Counted from the stretch's first letter, positions 8,782 through 17,109 are shown. The stretch is 64,000 bases of DNA from Pseudobacteriovorax sp. (GCA_013215145.1 JABSRP010000012.1:218651-282650); one strand, 5' to 3'. The notes: generated by a model not told the origin, from the sequence alone. Made by a program: numbers and translations.

Positions 8782-9132
8782 ATGTTCAAGCTCTACAGAG
8801 TCGAGGGCAAGAGTTTAGAGCCAAAAATCACTGAAACCGACCTGCTCCTAGGTATTCGACCGGTGATTTTTGGCTCTTTTTCACTTCCTAAGGCGAAAAA
8901 AGGCGACATTATTGTTTTTAAGAAACCTGGTTATCCAAAGATGGTTAAGGAGGTGAGTATGGTATCCGTCGACCAATATGTGGTGATAGGGTTTCATGAC
9001 GATAGCATTGATAGTCGTCATTTTGGGGTGGTTTACCGCTCCGAGGTTTGCACGCGGATTGTTTGGATTATCCGCGGGGCTTTATTCAAACGACTAAGGC
9101 AAGGTTTGTTACGGAAGACTTCTGATCAGTGA
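8782..9132 (+). CDS. sodX: Nickel-type superoxide dismutase maturation protease (S26 signal-peptidase-like)
   Basis: A 116-residue S26-type peptidase. Ser11 in VEGKSLEP matches the catalytic Ser of signal peptidase I (G-x-S-M-x-P), and Lys56 in PKMVKEV, after GDIIVFKKP, matches the catalytic Lys. SodX proteins of this size cut the leader from Ni-SOD to expose the nickel-binding histidine. No membrane anchor is visible, which suits a cytoplasmic substrate. The frame is open further upstream (to 8650, inside sodN), but the ATG at 8782 directly after the sodN stop starts exactly at the family N-terminus. Confidence 0.88.
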   Translation: MFKLYRVEGKSLEPKITETDLLLGIRPVIFGSFSLPKAKKGDIIVFKKPGYPKMVKEVSMVSVDQYVVIGFHDDSIDSRHFGVVYRSEVCTRIVWIIRGALFKRLRQGLLRKTSDQ

Positions 9133-9145
9133 AATCGGGCCTGTT

Positions 9146-10255
9146 CTAAGAGGCCTTCTTATCATTTGCCTTTGTCTTGGCAAAATAGCTTTTAATAATC
9201 GACTTAACCTGATTTTGAATCTCTGATGGTTTCAATTTATCCGACCTATCTGCCAAGCTAAAAAGCTGCTGCCACATAGCCTTGTCGTCTACTTTGGCTC
9301 GTAGTTGGATAAACTTGTAGTCTTTGAAAGACTGTTCCCAAAACTCTCGTACCGTGGACCAAACGAACTTGGTCTTGTCCCAGTATTCTTTTCCTTTGGT
9401 AGTATCAAAGTCTGTGATGGCACGATATCGATTCAGTCCGAACTCCCGAGCTAGGTAATGCTTGTCACCTGTTTCGCTGAGTTTGACTTTGGCGTTATCT
9501 TGCTCGTGAATCCAACCACTATCAAGGATCGTTATGCGATGGTCCCCCTCAAGAATATTATAATCGTTCCGAACAGAAAACTCCCGTCGCGGTAGTGGGC
9601 GCCAAGTAGGATCACTTTGCCAGTAGGAGACACTACTTTCATGAGTCCACGAACCCATAACTTGATAACGGGGAGAGTCATCAACTTGGTAGACTTTCTG
9701 TAACCAGCGACCTTTTCTCTTCTCTGCAGAAATATCTTGGCTTTCGAAACGGTTCATACCAGTGTAGTGAGACTTTACAGATTCCTCGTATAGCCAATCT
9801 TGACGCCAATGCTTCATCACCATTGGGCCCTGGAGTTTTCCGTTGACAAGAAACGACATGATCAGAATGTGTTGTAGGGAAATAAAATTTTCTTCGTTGG
9901 CTATTGGAAAAATCCATTCAGTGCCCCAGGACTGATACGGCTTGAGCAGTTTGTAGTCTGATTTTAAGCCCGTGGTTTCGAAAAACTCAAAGGATGCTTT
10001 GAAATCTCCCGCCATGGCAAGAATCGCGGCTCTGTCCTTAGCTTTTTTATTTTTCTTTTGGATTTTAGTGAGATTTTGCCAGCCTGGATGCACTTTTGCG
10101 AACTTAGGTGCTGGGCCTGTGGTCGTGCCACCCCTCGGTTTCTGATTTTCAAATCCTTTAAAGAATGACCAATAGCTCTCAAAAGACTTTTGCTGTGTAC
10201 TCTGACTAGCGCAAGACGTTAGGAAAACGAGCCACAGTAGATGCAAGTACCTCAT
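9146..10255 (-). CDS. DUF6607-family lipoprotein (copy 1)
   Basis: A 369-residue lipoprotein (LVFLTSC lipobox, Cys about 15). It matches the family I know as DUF6607: AILAMAGDFKASFEFFET, then SWGTEW, NFISLQHI, MKHWRQDW, YQVDDSPRY, LPRREFSVRNDY, and SGWIHEQDN. The function is unknown. It is clearly paralogous to the lipoprotein at 34291-35520. It lies 27 bases downstream of the TPR-like gene at 10283-10771 and should share the Fur box at 10818. A role in iron or haem acquisition is inferred only from the repeated link with Fur boxes. Confidence 0.85.
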   Translation of the reverse strand: MRYLHLLWLVFLTSCASQSTQQKSFESYWSFFKGFENQKPRGGTTTGPAPKFAKVHPGWQNLTKIQKKNKKAKDRAAILAMAGDFKASFEFFETTGLKSDYKLLKPYQSWGTEWIFPIANEENFISLQHILIMSFLVNGKLQGPMVMKHWRQDWLYEESVKSHYTGMNRFESQDISAEKRKGRWLQKVYQVDDSPRYQVMGSWTHESSVSYWQSDPTWRPLPRREFSVRNDYNILEGDHRITILDSGWIHEQDNAKVKLSETGDKHYLAREFGLNRYRAITDFDTTKGKEYWDKTKFVWSTVREFWEQSFKDYKFIQLRAKVDDKAMWQQLFSLADRSDKLKPSEIQNQVKSIIKSYFAKTKANDKKAS

Positions 10256-10282
10256 AGAATACGTCTCCTTTTTGAATCGAGT

Positions 10283-10771
10283 TTAGTAGGGGTGATCCCA
10301 AACTGCATGGCAATCCTGTCTTAAAAACTTAGCAGGTTTTGTGTTTTCGATCACATCGAAAGTCACACGACTGTTAAACTCGGGATCGCAGTCTTTCTGG
10401 TATTGTAGGTAATAATGCAGGCAGCGATCGTAGCGTTTTTGCAACTCTTGGTAGGTTGATACGTACACATCATAGCGATTCATCACCTCACCGACAAATT
10501 GAAGCGGCTTAAAATAGTAGTGGGTCATGGGGCCCGGACGCTTCTCAGATTTGTTGACATCTGCTAGGTTTTGGCAGGTGACCCAATAACGGTCGACATA
10601 CTTTACCTTGCAGATATCGCAAACCTTTCCTACGTGGTCCTTGTTCTGGTCTAGCTCGGCAAGGAGAGATTCATATATACGGCGTGCTTCGCTAAACTGG
10701 CCTCTGGAAAATCGCGAATTGGCATCAATCGTTCGCTGCTCCCAGTTCATCTTATCAATGATATTAGACAC
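10283..10771 (-). CDS. Helical TPR-like protein, paralogue of the 7601 gene
   Basis: A 162-residue protein without signal peptide. It begins with a GTG behind a strong GGGGGGAAG site. The N-terminal signature W-E-Q-R-T-I-x-A-N-x-R-F-S-R-G-Q-F, with EARRIYESLL, repeats that of the protein at 7601-8065. The rest contains CDICKVKY and a pair of Cys residues near YDRCLHYYLQ and KDC. First gene of the minus-strand unit with the DUF6607 lipoprotein. Family not identified with certainty. Confidence 0.7.
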   Translation of the reverse strand: MSNIIDKMNWEQRTIDANSRFSRGQFSEARRIYESLLAELDQNKDHVGKVCDICKVKYVDRYWVTCQNLADVNKSEKRPGPMTHYYFKPLQFVGEVMNRYDVYVSTYQELQKRYDRCLHYYLQYQKDCDPEFNSRVTFDVIENTKPAKFLRQDCHAVWDHPY

Positions 10772-10817
10772 TTGCTTCCCCCCTCGATGGTATAGCTATT
10801 TATGTTTCAGTAAATAT

Positions 10818-10842
10818 CAAATGATAATGATTTTCAAGATCA
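10818..10842. promoter_or_regulatory. Fur box, TPR/DUF6607 operon
   Basis: TCAAATGATAATGATTTTCA followed by AGATC contains AATGATAATGATTTTCA, close to the Fur consensus. It lies about 50 bases upstream of the GTG at 10771. Confidence 0.8.
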
Positions 10843-10960
10843 TTTTTTAACGATACTAATAGACTGGATTAGTACTAAGTGATAGAAGATTCCGAAATGA
10901 CATGACCTTAAGAAAGATTATTTCATTTTGACTAAAGTTCGACAGTGAATTTACCGAATA

Positions 10961-10987
10961 GATATTGAAAATCGTTATCAGTATCAT
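10961..10987. promoter_or_regulatory. Fur box, lipoprotein/reductase/MATE operon
   Basis: GATATTGAAAATCGTTATCA followed by GTATCAT is an imperfect Fur box about 27 bases upstream of the lipoprotein gene at 11014. Confidence 0.7.
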
Positions 10988-11013
10988 ATAAATACTTTTA
11001 GAGGACCAGTTCA

Positions 11014-12006
11014 ATGAAGCGCAACCAGATTTTTGCCATTTTGTATTCTATGTTCATCTGCACCTTTTTAGCTTCCTGTGAAAAGGAAAGTGGAGGTACC
11101 AGTGAAACCACTAAGGATCCATGCCTTGAAAATCCATCCGCAGAAGGCTGCCAAACGACTTCGGACAACAACGATTTGGACGGAACAGAAAAAACAGATA
11201 CGGGCTGTGCAGAGGCTACATTATCGTGGCAGAATGAAACCGGTCTCATTTGTGAGCACACTGTGGCGACAGGGGCTCATGCCGACACGTTGTCTTTGAT
11301 AGATAAAGAGCCTCCTTACGTAGGTCAGGCTAACATTAGTTGTGAGTCTGGTACATGGGTTGTAAGTCCCGTGTCTTGTTTGGATGCTCCCCAAGGGACG
11401 CAAAACGTCTCGTTGAGTCTGACAGCCAATGGTACGTCTCGATTTTTTGAGTACTTTTCTGATGCCTTTGCGCAAATCGATCAATCATTCAATGGCAGCG
11501 ATGTGTTGGATGGCTTTTTTCAGATCTCTCAGCTTCCGGCCATTCAGCAGGGACCGGGAACGGGTGCCGACGTATTCCCTATGGAAGGAGACTGGAAAGA
11601 TGTCTTCGATCTAAGTATCGATTTAACGGGAACTAGCGGTATTGGTGAAGAAACAGCAAGTGTTATCGGCCTGGTGGGAGATCTCGATGTCTTTGTGCAG
11701 GGCTCATCCACAGTTTTGGCTAGCCCTTATACCACGACCCTGTCGGAAATCGCCGGGGAAGTAAAGCTATTAGATGGGGTTGTTGTAGGTATCATGAATC
11801 TGAATGCTACAGCGACATTTACTTGGGATACCTCTGGGTTTAACGGCTTTAATGGGTTGGGGGATACCCTTAGCTTCTCAGGTCCTTTTGTTGTTGAAGA
11901 AAATGGCGGCTTCTCCATTAATGTTGGTGACGAAAACCCCGTTATTGGAGGAAATTTTGTCACTTGGGAGCTTGCCGGACGCGTAAATGGGCTGACCCAA
12001 CCCTAA
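11014..12006 (+). CDS. Lipoprotein with a four-cysteine module and beta-rich C-terminus
   Basis: A 330-residue lipoprotein: hydrophobic signal with FLASC lipobox (Cys about 22), then a Ser/Thr/Asp-rich linker. A small module with a C-W-C-C-W-C spacing (residues about 68-128: GCAEATLSW, LICEH, ISCESGTW, SCLD) resembles sushi-like modules seen in other deltaproteobacterial-type lipoproteins. The C-terminal 200 residues are Gly/Thr/Asn-rich and probably beta-structured. AGAGGAC precedes the ATG and a Fur box precedes that. It is the first gene of a unit with a flavin reductase and a MATE exporter. Function unknown; surface binding is a guess. Confidence 0.7.
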   Translation: MKRNQIFAILYSMFICTFLASCEKESGGTSETTKDPCLENPSAEGCQTTSDNNDLDGTEKTDTGCAEATLSWQNETGLICEHTVATGAHADTLSLIDKEPPYVGQANISCESGTWVVSPVSCLDAPQGTQNVSLSLTANGTSRFFEYFSDAFAQIDQSFNGSDVLDGFFQISQLPAIQQGPGTGADVFPMEGDWKDVFDLSIDLTGTSGIGEETASVIGLVGDLDVFVQGSSTVLASPYTTTLSEIAGEVKLLDGVVVGIMNLNATATFTWDTSGFNGFNGLGDTLSFSGPFVVEENGGFSINVGDENPVIGGNFVTWELAGRVNGLTQP

Positions 12007-12054
12007 TTGGTTACCCTCGGGCTGAAACCTGGTCACACTGTAATAGAGTCTTTG

Positions 12055-12783
12055 ATGATTGCACATCTTAAAAATCTAATCAGGCCGATTTACTTTCGGC
12101 TTTATCATCTTTTTGGGTACCCGGGCATTGTATTGCACAGAGCTACGATTCGAGACATCGTTCAGGAGTACAACCAAGTCTATACCTACGTCGTCAGTAA
12201 GCCTGCGGGCTTGACGTTTACAGCCGGACAATACGTACACCTAGTGGCTCCTCGCAGTATTATTGATCAAAACAGTGTTAGACACATGTCGATTGCTAGT
12301 GGGCCCGAGGAGGACTGTCTAAGATTTACTATGGATTTGTCCTCAAACTCAAAGTTTAAGAAGAAGTTCGCAACAGCTAGAGTTGGTGATCAGATAGGAA
12401 TCCATTCGGTGAAGGGTCATTTCTCTGTCGATAAGAAGGAGGCAGAGGATCGTGCTCTAGTCTTTATCGCCGGCGGCATCGGCATAACGCCTATTAGGAG
12501 TATTGTTTCGGATCTTAATACTGTGCCTTGGAGGCTGATTTACGCAGGTAAAGGCTACTGCTACAGGGATTTTTGGAATCACACTGGGAATCTGAAAAAA
12601 ATAAAGTTTACCAATCGGGAGACCGTCCTGGAGGCCTTACAAAATGTGATTGATACTAGCCCGAAAGACTCTCTCTACTATCTTTGTGGATCATCAGAGT
12701 TCGTCGCCACTATTCGTGGTTTCTTGGCCAACAATCGCATCGAGGATCATCAGGTCATCCTCGAAAATTTCGGCGATATTTAA
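12055..12783 (+). CDS. FAD/NAD(P)-binding oxidoreductase of the ferredoxin-NADP reductase superfamily
   Basis: About 242 residues. The FAD-binding barrel shows FTAGQYVHL and RHMSIAS (the usual RxYS motif with M for Y). The NAD(P)-binding half begins with VFIAGGIGITPIRS and ends with YYLCGSSEF. No [2Fe-2S] domain or membrane segment follows, so it is a soluble reductase. In this iron-regulated unit it could reduce ferric siderophore or another flavin or metal substrate. The frame is open to a TTG at 12007, but the ATG at 12055 fits better because the lipoprotein gene stops at 12006 and a GAG site is near. Confidence 0.8.
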   Translation: MIAHLKNLIRPIYFRLYHLFGYPGIVLHRATIRDIVQEYNQVYTYVVSKPAGLTFTAGQYVHLVAPRSIIDQNSVRHMSIASGPEEDCLRFTMDLSSNSKFKKKFATARVGDQIGIHSVKGHFSVDKKEAEDRALVFIAGGIGITPIRSIVSDLNTVPWRLIYAGKGYCYRDFWNHTGNLKKIKFTNRETVLEALQNVIDTSPKDSLYYLCGSSEFVATIRGFLANNRIEDHQVILENFGDI

Positions 12784-12802
12784 AAACGGAAGGGTTAGGT
12801 AT

Positions 12803-14140
12803 TTGGAGCAGTTCGAAAGAAAGAGTTTATTTAAGCTAACTTATCCCTTATTCCTGTATTCCGCTTTGTCGATTGCCGTCACCTTTGTCGATCAAATACT
12901 GCTATCCAATTATTCGGAAAATTTGGCAGCGGCCGTCAGTCTTGCAAATCAAATACTTGGCGTTGCCTATGACGTCTCTGGACTTTTCGCTGTAGGCGCG
13001 TTGGTCATCATGTCTCAATATTTGGGACGAAATGAGGTCGAAAAAGCTAAATCTGTAGCCATCGCGTCGATACAGGCAAGCTTTCTTTTATGCCTTTTGA
13101 TTGCTGCGGTACTCATGATTGGGGCATCATATTTTGCTGATATGGTGGGTGCCCCATCCGAGATACGATCTGATGTCATCATCTATGTTCATATTATTGC
13201 ACTGGCCATGATATTTAATGGGGCTATTGTATCTTGCACTGCTGCCCTGAGGGGGTTTGGTCATACACTATCTATTTTTGTGCTGGGTATTCTAGCTAAT
13301 GTTCTATATCTCGTATTAGAGTACGGATTGATATATGGGAAATTTGGGTTTCCCGAGCTCGGTGTTTATGGGGCGGCCCTTTCGACTTTAATTGTTCGTA
13401 TCGGAATGATTGGCTTCCTCCTCTTCGTTTTAAGCTATTACGTAAAAATTAACATCTTTCAGAGGGTCTCTGACTTCCTTCCAAGCCTGAAAAAAATCAC
13501 CAAGCTTTCCTACCCTAGTGTAGGTGAAGGTATGGCTTATAACATCTATCAACTTGTTATGGTTTCATTAATTTCTGTTTTGGGAACCGGTGCGGTTCTC
13601 GTGAGATCGTATTCGTTGACCATCGGTTCTCTGCTATCGACTATCCATTATGTGATTGCTCAAGGTAACGAGATTTTGATTGGATACGACTGTGGGGCCA
13701 AAGACAGCGAAGCCGCTTACAGGAGGGCTATAAAGACGTCTTTGATCACGGCAGGTGTCTCCGTCGTCCTGTCTATCGTTCTTTATGTCTTCTCCGATAC
13801 TCTTGTGGGATTGTTTACCGATCAATTGGATATTAAAGCGGGAGTGAGTGATATCCTCTTCGTTGCCATATTTATCGCTCCCATGAATGCCATCAATCAG
13901 ATATTTTTTACCTCATTGAAAGCCACGGGAGACGTTAACCGCCCGGTCCTGTGGAATCTCTCTCTTACCTTTGCCCTTGCTTTGCCACTAGGTTTTTTGT
14001 TTGTTAGGCATTTTGAGCTAGGTGTTGTTGGCCTGTGGTATGTCTATCTGATTGAGGAAACAGTCAAAGCGGGAGTCCTGTCAGTACTGTGGTTTAGAAA
14101 AAATTGGATCCGTTACTTTCCTTTAGATTCTGCTAACTAA
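12803..14140 (+). CDS. MATE family efflux transporter
   Basis: A 445-residue polytopic membrane protein with the MATE/MatE double six-helix layout: LAAAVSLANQ in the first half, then GAALSTLIVR, and a second half starting near TKLSYPSVGEG. The frame is open back to 12650, inside the reductase gene, but GGAAGGG at 12788-12794 stands 8 bases from a TTG at 12803, which I take as the start (MEQFERKSL). MATE proteins export organic cations and other small molecules using Na+ or H+. Third gene of a Fur-regulated unit, so siderophore or metabolite export is plausible. Confidence 0.87.
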   Translation: MEQFERKSLFKLTYPLFLYSALSIAVTFVDQILLSNYSENLAAAVSLANQILGVAYDVSGLFAVGALVIMSQYLGRNEVEKAKSVAIASIQASFLLCLLIAAVLMIGASYFADMVGAPSEIRSDVIIYVHIIALAMIFNGAIVSCTAALRGFGHTLSIFVLGILANVLYLVLEYGLIYGKFGFPELGVYGAALSTLIVRIGMIGFLLFVLSYYVKINIFQRVSDFLPSLKKITKLSYPSVGEGMAYNIYQLVMVSLISVLGTGAVLVRSYSLTIGSLLSTIHYVIAQGNEILIGYDCGAKDSEAAYRRAIKTSLITAGVSVVLSIVLYVFSDTLVGLFTDQLDIKAGVSDILFVAIFIAPMNAINQIFFTSLKATGDVNRPVLWNLSLTFALALPLGFLFVRHFELGVVGLWYVYLIEETVKAGVLSVLWFRKNWIRYFPLDSAN

Positions 14141-14213
14141 TCATCGCATTTTACTGCCAGAATAGATTGGAAAATGAATCTTGTCACATATTAAACTTGA
14201 AAATAGACAACTA

Positions 14214-14236
14214 TTATGAGAATGATTCTTAATATC
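14214..14236. promoter_or_regulatory. Fur box, periplasmic protein gene
   Basis: TTATGAGAATGATTCTTAAT followed by ATC is a moderately good Fur site about 25 bases upstream of the ATG at 14261. Confidence 0.7.
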
Positions 14237-14260
14237 GTTAAGAAAAGGAGACAGTGATCC

Positions 14261-14755
14261 ATGCGTAATATCTTTCTGAGTCTGAGTTTAGTTTTGCTAG
14301 CAAGCTCTGCTTTGGCAAAACCCATCGACACCAAGCCTTATTCGAAGAAGCTGAAAGAAACTCTGACTCAAATCGAAATGAAAAAGTCACTGAAGGATAT
14401 TAGTAAGCAAAGTGGCGAACTAGTAAGCATGTCCAAACCAATTTTGACAGCGTTTAAAAAGGTTCAGCCTGAATGTAGCGCTTATATCGATACTGTTCTT
14501 AAGGTTGCCGATACGATGACGTCTATGCCCTTAGACAAAATCGAAAGTGATTATCATGCGGATAAGGCTTTGCCAAAGGCTCCAAGTATTTGTCATCACG
14601 CAAAAGACATGCTTGTACATCCCGCAACTGTCGTTGCTCTTGAAAAAGCAAATGCAAAAAACAAAGACGCGAAAGTCTATCAGAAAATGCTAGCGGAGCT
14701 CGTTGAGCTTGCCAGCCACGTGCAGGTGGTTGAGGTCAAACTCGCTTCAAAATAG
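14261..14755 (+). CDS. Periplasmic helical protein of unknown function, Fur-controlled
   Basis: A 164-residue protein with a clear Sec signal peptide (LVLLASSALA|KP). The mature protein is mostly helical and Lys-rich, with two cysteines (QPECSAY and SICHH) and a His-rich stretch (YHADKALPKAP, CHHAKDMLVHP) that could form a metal- or haem-binding site. AAAGGAG precedes the ATG and a Fur box lies just upstream. I recognise no named family. A periplasmic iron- or haem-related role is inferred from context. Confidence 0.7.
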   Translation: MRNIFLSLSLVLLASSALAKPIDTKPYSKKLKETLTQIEMKKSLKDISKQSGELVSMSKPILTAFKKVQPECSAYIDTVLKVADTMTSMPLDKIESDYHADKALPKAPSICHHAKDMLVHPATVVALEKANAKNKDAKVYQKMLAELVELASHVQVVEVKLASK

Positions 14756-14777
14756 TACCTAATTTTAAAGTAATGGG

Positions 14778-14812
14778 ATCATCGAATCTAGATTTTGATT
14801 CGGTGATTTTGC
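14778..14812 (+). terminator. Possible transcription terminator after the 14261 gene
   Basis: ATCATCGAATC and GATTCGGTGAT form a hairpin with one G-U pair, followed by a short T stretch. Confidence 0.45.
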
Positions 14813-14984
14813 GCGTCTTCTGCTTTCCTCCTTTGACTCATGTTTCACAACATACTCGTCCGTGGTTTATGATCTTTTAATCAAGTAATGGATTGAAATT
14901 TTTATTTTCAAATCTATAGTGAAACTCATCTTTAAAAGATTTTTTTAATCCCTATCGTTGCTTGAACCTTGGAGTTTGTTGCGT

Positions 14985-15662
14985 ATGAAGCCATTTTTGA
15001 CGATTTTAATAACATCTTCGATCTTTATGTTTTCCCAAAAGCTGTGGTCCCAATCCCAGCCACCGTCTCCTCCAACTCCGCCGACTCCACCAAATCCTCC
15101 ACAACCAGTCCCACCTGATGATGACTCAAATGAAGGGCTGACTGGTATTGAAGTTTACATGAAAGAATGTGCCGTCTGTCATGGCGACAAAGGTGAGGGA
15201 ACCCCAAGAGGTTATCGAATACAATTCCCTACAAGAGACTTTGCTACGTATATCACTCGCAGAGGGAGAACAGGGAACCCCTACTTTACGATTCCGATGC
15301 CAGCCTACGACCGTAAGCTAGTATCGGACAAACAACTAAGAGAAATGTGGGATTACCTGCATGACCAAGAGAGACCTCAAACAGGCAAACAGCTTTATGA
15401 GACCTTTTGTGCAAACTGTCATGGCTTAGACGGTCGTGGGGGTCTATCTAGAGAATCAGTCCTAGGAGAGCTTGACGAACTCTGGGAGGCGATTAGAGAG
15501 GGAGAGGGCTACAACAATTATTGGTCTAGGCGTGGTTATATGCCTCGCTGGAATTCACGTGAGATCTCAAATCGTGAGATTCGTTTGATGACTCGGTATC
15601 TCTACAGTATTGGAGGAGGTTATGACGATGATGACGATGACTACGATGATGATGACGATTAA
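14985..15662 (+). CDS. Exported di-haem cytochrome c with proline-rich linker and aspartate-rich tail
   Basis: A 225-residue protein: a signal peptide, a linker of PP repeats (residues about 26-44), then two cytochrome c domains with haem sites CAVCH at 62-66 and CANCH at 142-146. MPAYDR and MPRWNS supply candidate axial methionines. The C-terminus is a run of 11 Asp broken by one Tyr, possibly a Ca2+ or metal-binding tail. The ATG at 14985 follows GGAG; the upstream in-frame TTG at 14958 would lengthen the signal oddly. It is followed 21 bases later by a YceI-like protein. Probably a periplasmic electron carrier. Confidence 0.85.
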   Translation: MKPFLTILITSSIFMFSQKLWSQSQPPSPPTPPTPPNPPQPVPPDDDSNEGLTGIEVYMKECAVCHGDKGEGTPRGYRIQFPTRDFATYITRRGRTGNPYFTIPMPAYDRKLVSDKQLREMWDYLHDQERPQTGKQLYETFCANCHGLDGRGGLSRESVLGELDELWEAIREGEGYNNYWSRRGYMPRWNSREISNREIRLMTRYLYSIGGGYDDDDDDYDDDDD

Positions 15663-15683
15663 TTAATTTTTTGGGAGACGAAA

Positions 15684-16250
15684 ATGAAAGTGTTACTCAT
15701 TTCCTTAGGCCTAAGCTCAGTAGTCATGGCAAACACTGTTGCCGACGCCGATCTTAATCTTTGGCAGATCACTTACCGCGCAGAGACCTCGTTTGCCGAT
15801 GGCTATACCATCGAGGGTCAAAGCAACAGTTTTGAAGGAAGTTTTCAGTACGATGGAACCGATCTATTTTCCATTGAAGGGGTTGTGGATCCAAAGTCCC
15901 TTTCCTCCGGTATTAGCAGTCGAGACAAATCCATTGTCAAAATTATCTTTACCGACGAAGAGGGAAATGTCCCGACGCTCGCCTTCGAAAGCGAGGAAGT
16001 GCGTGGTTGTGAGGATGTCGAAGAGTTTAGAGTCTGTGATGTAGCAGGACGGTTTAAGGTCAGAAACGAATGGCAGCCGATGGATCTAAAAATTAATCTA
16101 TCAGAGTACGGTAACCAAACTTGGGTGAATGTATCAGGTGAAGTTAGTCTAGCGCAGTACGATTTTTATGAAAGAGCAGATGCTCAGATTAAAGTCGTGG
16201 ATAAAGTCACCTTCGTCGTTGATTTGCTGAGTGACGAAGCAATGGAGTAG
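15684..16250 (+). CDS. YceI-like exported protein
   Basis: A 188-residue protein with a short signal peptide (LGLSSVVMA). The pattern SFEGSF, FSIEGVVDPKSLSSGISSRD and LAFESEEV matches the lipocalin-like YceI fold, which binds polyisoprenoids or lipids in the periplasm. It is preceded by GGGAG and placed right after the di-haem cytochrome gene; YceI proteins often occur beside cytochromes. A rho-independent terminator follows at 16259. The YceI assignment is by pattern only. Confidence 0.65.
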   Translation: MKVLLISLGLSSVVMANTVADADLNLWQITYRAETSFADGYTIEGQSNSFEGSFQYDGTDLFSIEGVVDPKSLSSGISSRDKSIVKIIFTDEEGNVPTLAFESEEVRGCEDVEEFRVCDVAGRFKVRNEWQPMDLKINLSEYGNQTWVNVSGEVSLAQYDFYERADAQIKVVDKVTFVVDLLSDEAME

Positions 16251-16258
16251 ACTTTTTG

Positions 16259-16281
16259 GGCTGCCTTTGGGGGCAGCCTTT
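16259..16281 (+). terminator. Rho-independent terminator
   Basis: GGCTGCC and GGCAGCC form a 7-base-pair stem with a 6-base loop, followed by TTTA, just after the YceI-like gene. Confidence 0.65.
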
Positions 16282-16318
16282 ACCGATGCTCTGAAGCTGT
16301 GCCCATATTCGTTGGATC

Positions 16319-16567
16319 TTAATGGGTTGCCTTGCTTACCTTGGCATCTTTGTTAACCTGTAAAGACTTATTTTTGACCCGTGGATACTTGTTTACAAAG
16401 TTAGACATCTGCTTGTCAATGTAAGCCTCTCTTTGCATGCTGAAATCCTTTTCTAGTTTTTCGTTTAATCTGTTAAATAGTAAATCGTCTTGTTGAGCCC
16501 TCTTCACACCATAGCAAGGGCACGAAAACATAAAAACCAGTAAGACAGAAGATACTAAAGCTACCAT
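16319..16567 (-). CDS. Small exported protein (82 aa)
   Basis: A short protein with a hydrophobic N-terminus (LVSSVLLVFMFSCPCYG) that reads as a signal peptide ending near CYG|VK. The SCPC could be a lipobox variant or metal ligands. The mature part is about 60 charged helical residues. GGGAG lies 6 bases before the ATG. Directly upstream an AGGAGG site serves a 7-codon ORF (MNREFSW) that overlaps this start as ATGGTAG, which suggests translational coupling. The nearest promoter signal is the Fur box at 16846. Function unknown. Confidence 0.6.
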   Translation of the reverse strand: MVALVSSVLLVFMFSCPCYGVKRAQQDDLLFNRLNEKLEKDFSMQREAYIDKQMSNFVNKYPRVKNKSLQVNKDAKVSKATH

Positions 16568-16845
16568 GAGAACTCCCTGTTCATTCTAACGACCTCCTTG
16601 TTGAATGCTAGTTACATGCTATGCATCGAAGTTGGTAAACTCCGATGAGAATTATTTTTTTGAAAAAAGACCCTATTGGTGATTAGAGCTTTATTTCGGC
16701 TGCAAATACGTCGGCGCTTTTTCTTTTTCGCCAATCCAAGGGTGCAAATAATCTCTTTATGCTCGAAGGAAGGGTTCCCTCGTCTCTGAGTACCAGCTGC
16801 TGTAGAACGAATATTTCGTGTATTGTCACGTCCGAACACCTCAAC
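16568..16845 (-). other. Leader region between Fur box and the 82-aa gene
   Basis: On the minus strand this 280-base stretch has open frames of 60 and 100 codons, but both run through the Fur box and have no convincing start. I read it as a long 5' leader ending in AGGAGGTCG and the 7-codon ORF. The rest of the gap (16871-17062) is AT-rich and holds nothing I recognise. Confidence 0.35.
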
Positions 16846-16870
16846 ATGATAATGATTCTCATTTTCAATA
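16846..16870. promoter_or_regulatory. Fur box
   Basis: ATGATAATGATTCTCATTTT followed by CAATA is a good Fur match. By position it should control the minus-strand unit ending with the 82-residue exported protein. Confidence 0.75.
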
Positions 16871-17062
16871 TTTAAAGTATAGTTAAGACTCGTTAATCTG
16901 TCAATCCTCTCAGGCCTCAATTTAAGCCATCGGAATTTTGTATTAAGTTAATAAAAACAAATGTTTAAGAATATATGAAGGTTCTGGATATGTTCCTATG
17001 TGTTTCGTATCCCAGCCTTTTGCTTTTCAAAAAAAACGAAAATGACACTTGATTTTATTTTT

Positions 17063-17081
17063 AATAATGATAATCATTATC
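17063..17081. promoter_or_regulatory. Fur box, near-perfect
   Basis: AATAATGATAATCATTATC matches the 19-base Fur consensus at 18 of 19 positions and lies 28 bases upstream of the ATG at 17110. Confidence 0.92.
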
Positions 17082-17109
17082 AAAAGAACGCGAGAACTTG
17101 GAGTCGGTA

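Noticed and set aside
16612..16920. 102-codon minus-strand frame
   Set aside because: It reads through the Fur box, has no SD and is very basic without recognisable features; the 60-codon frame at 16683-16868 fails for the same reasons.
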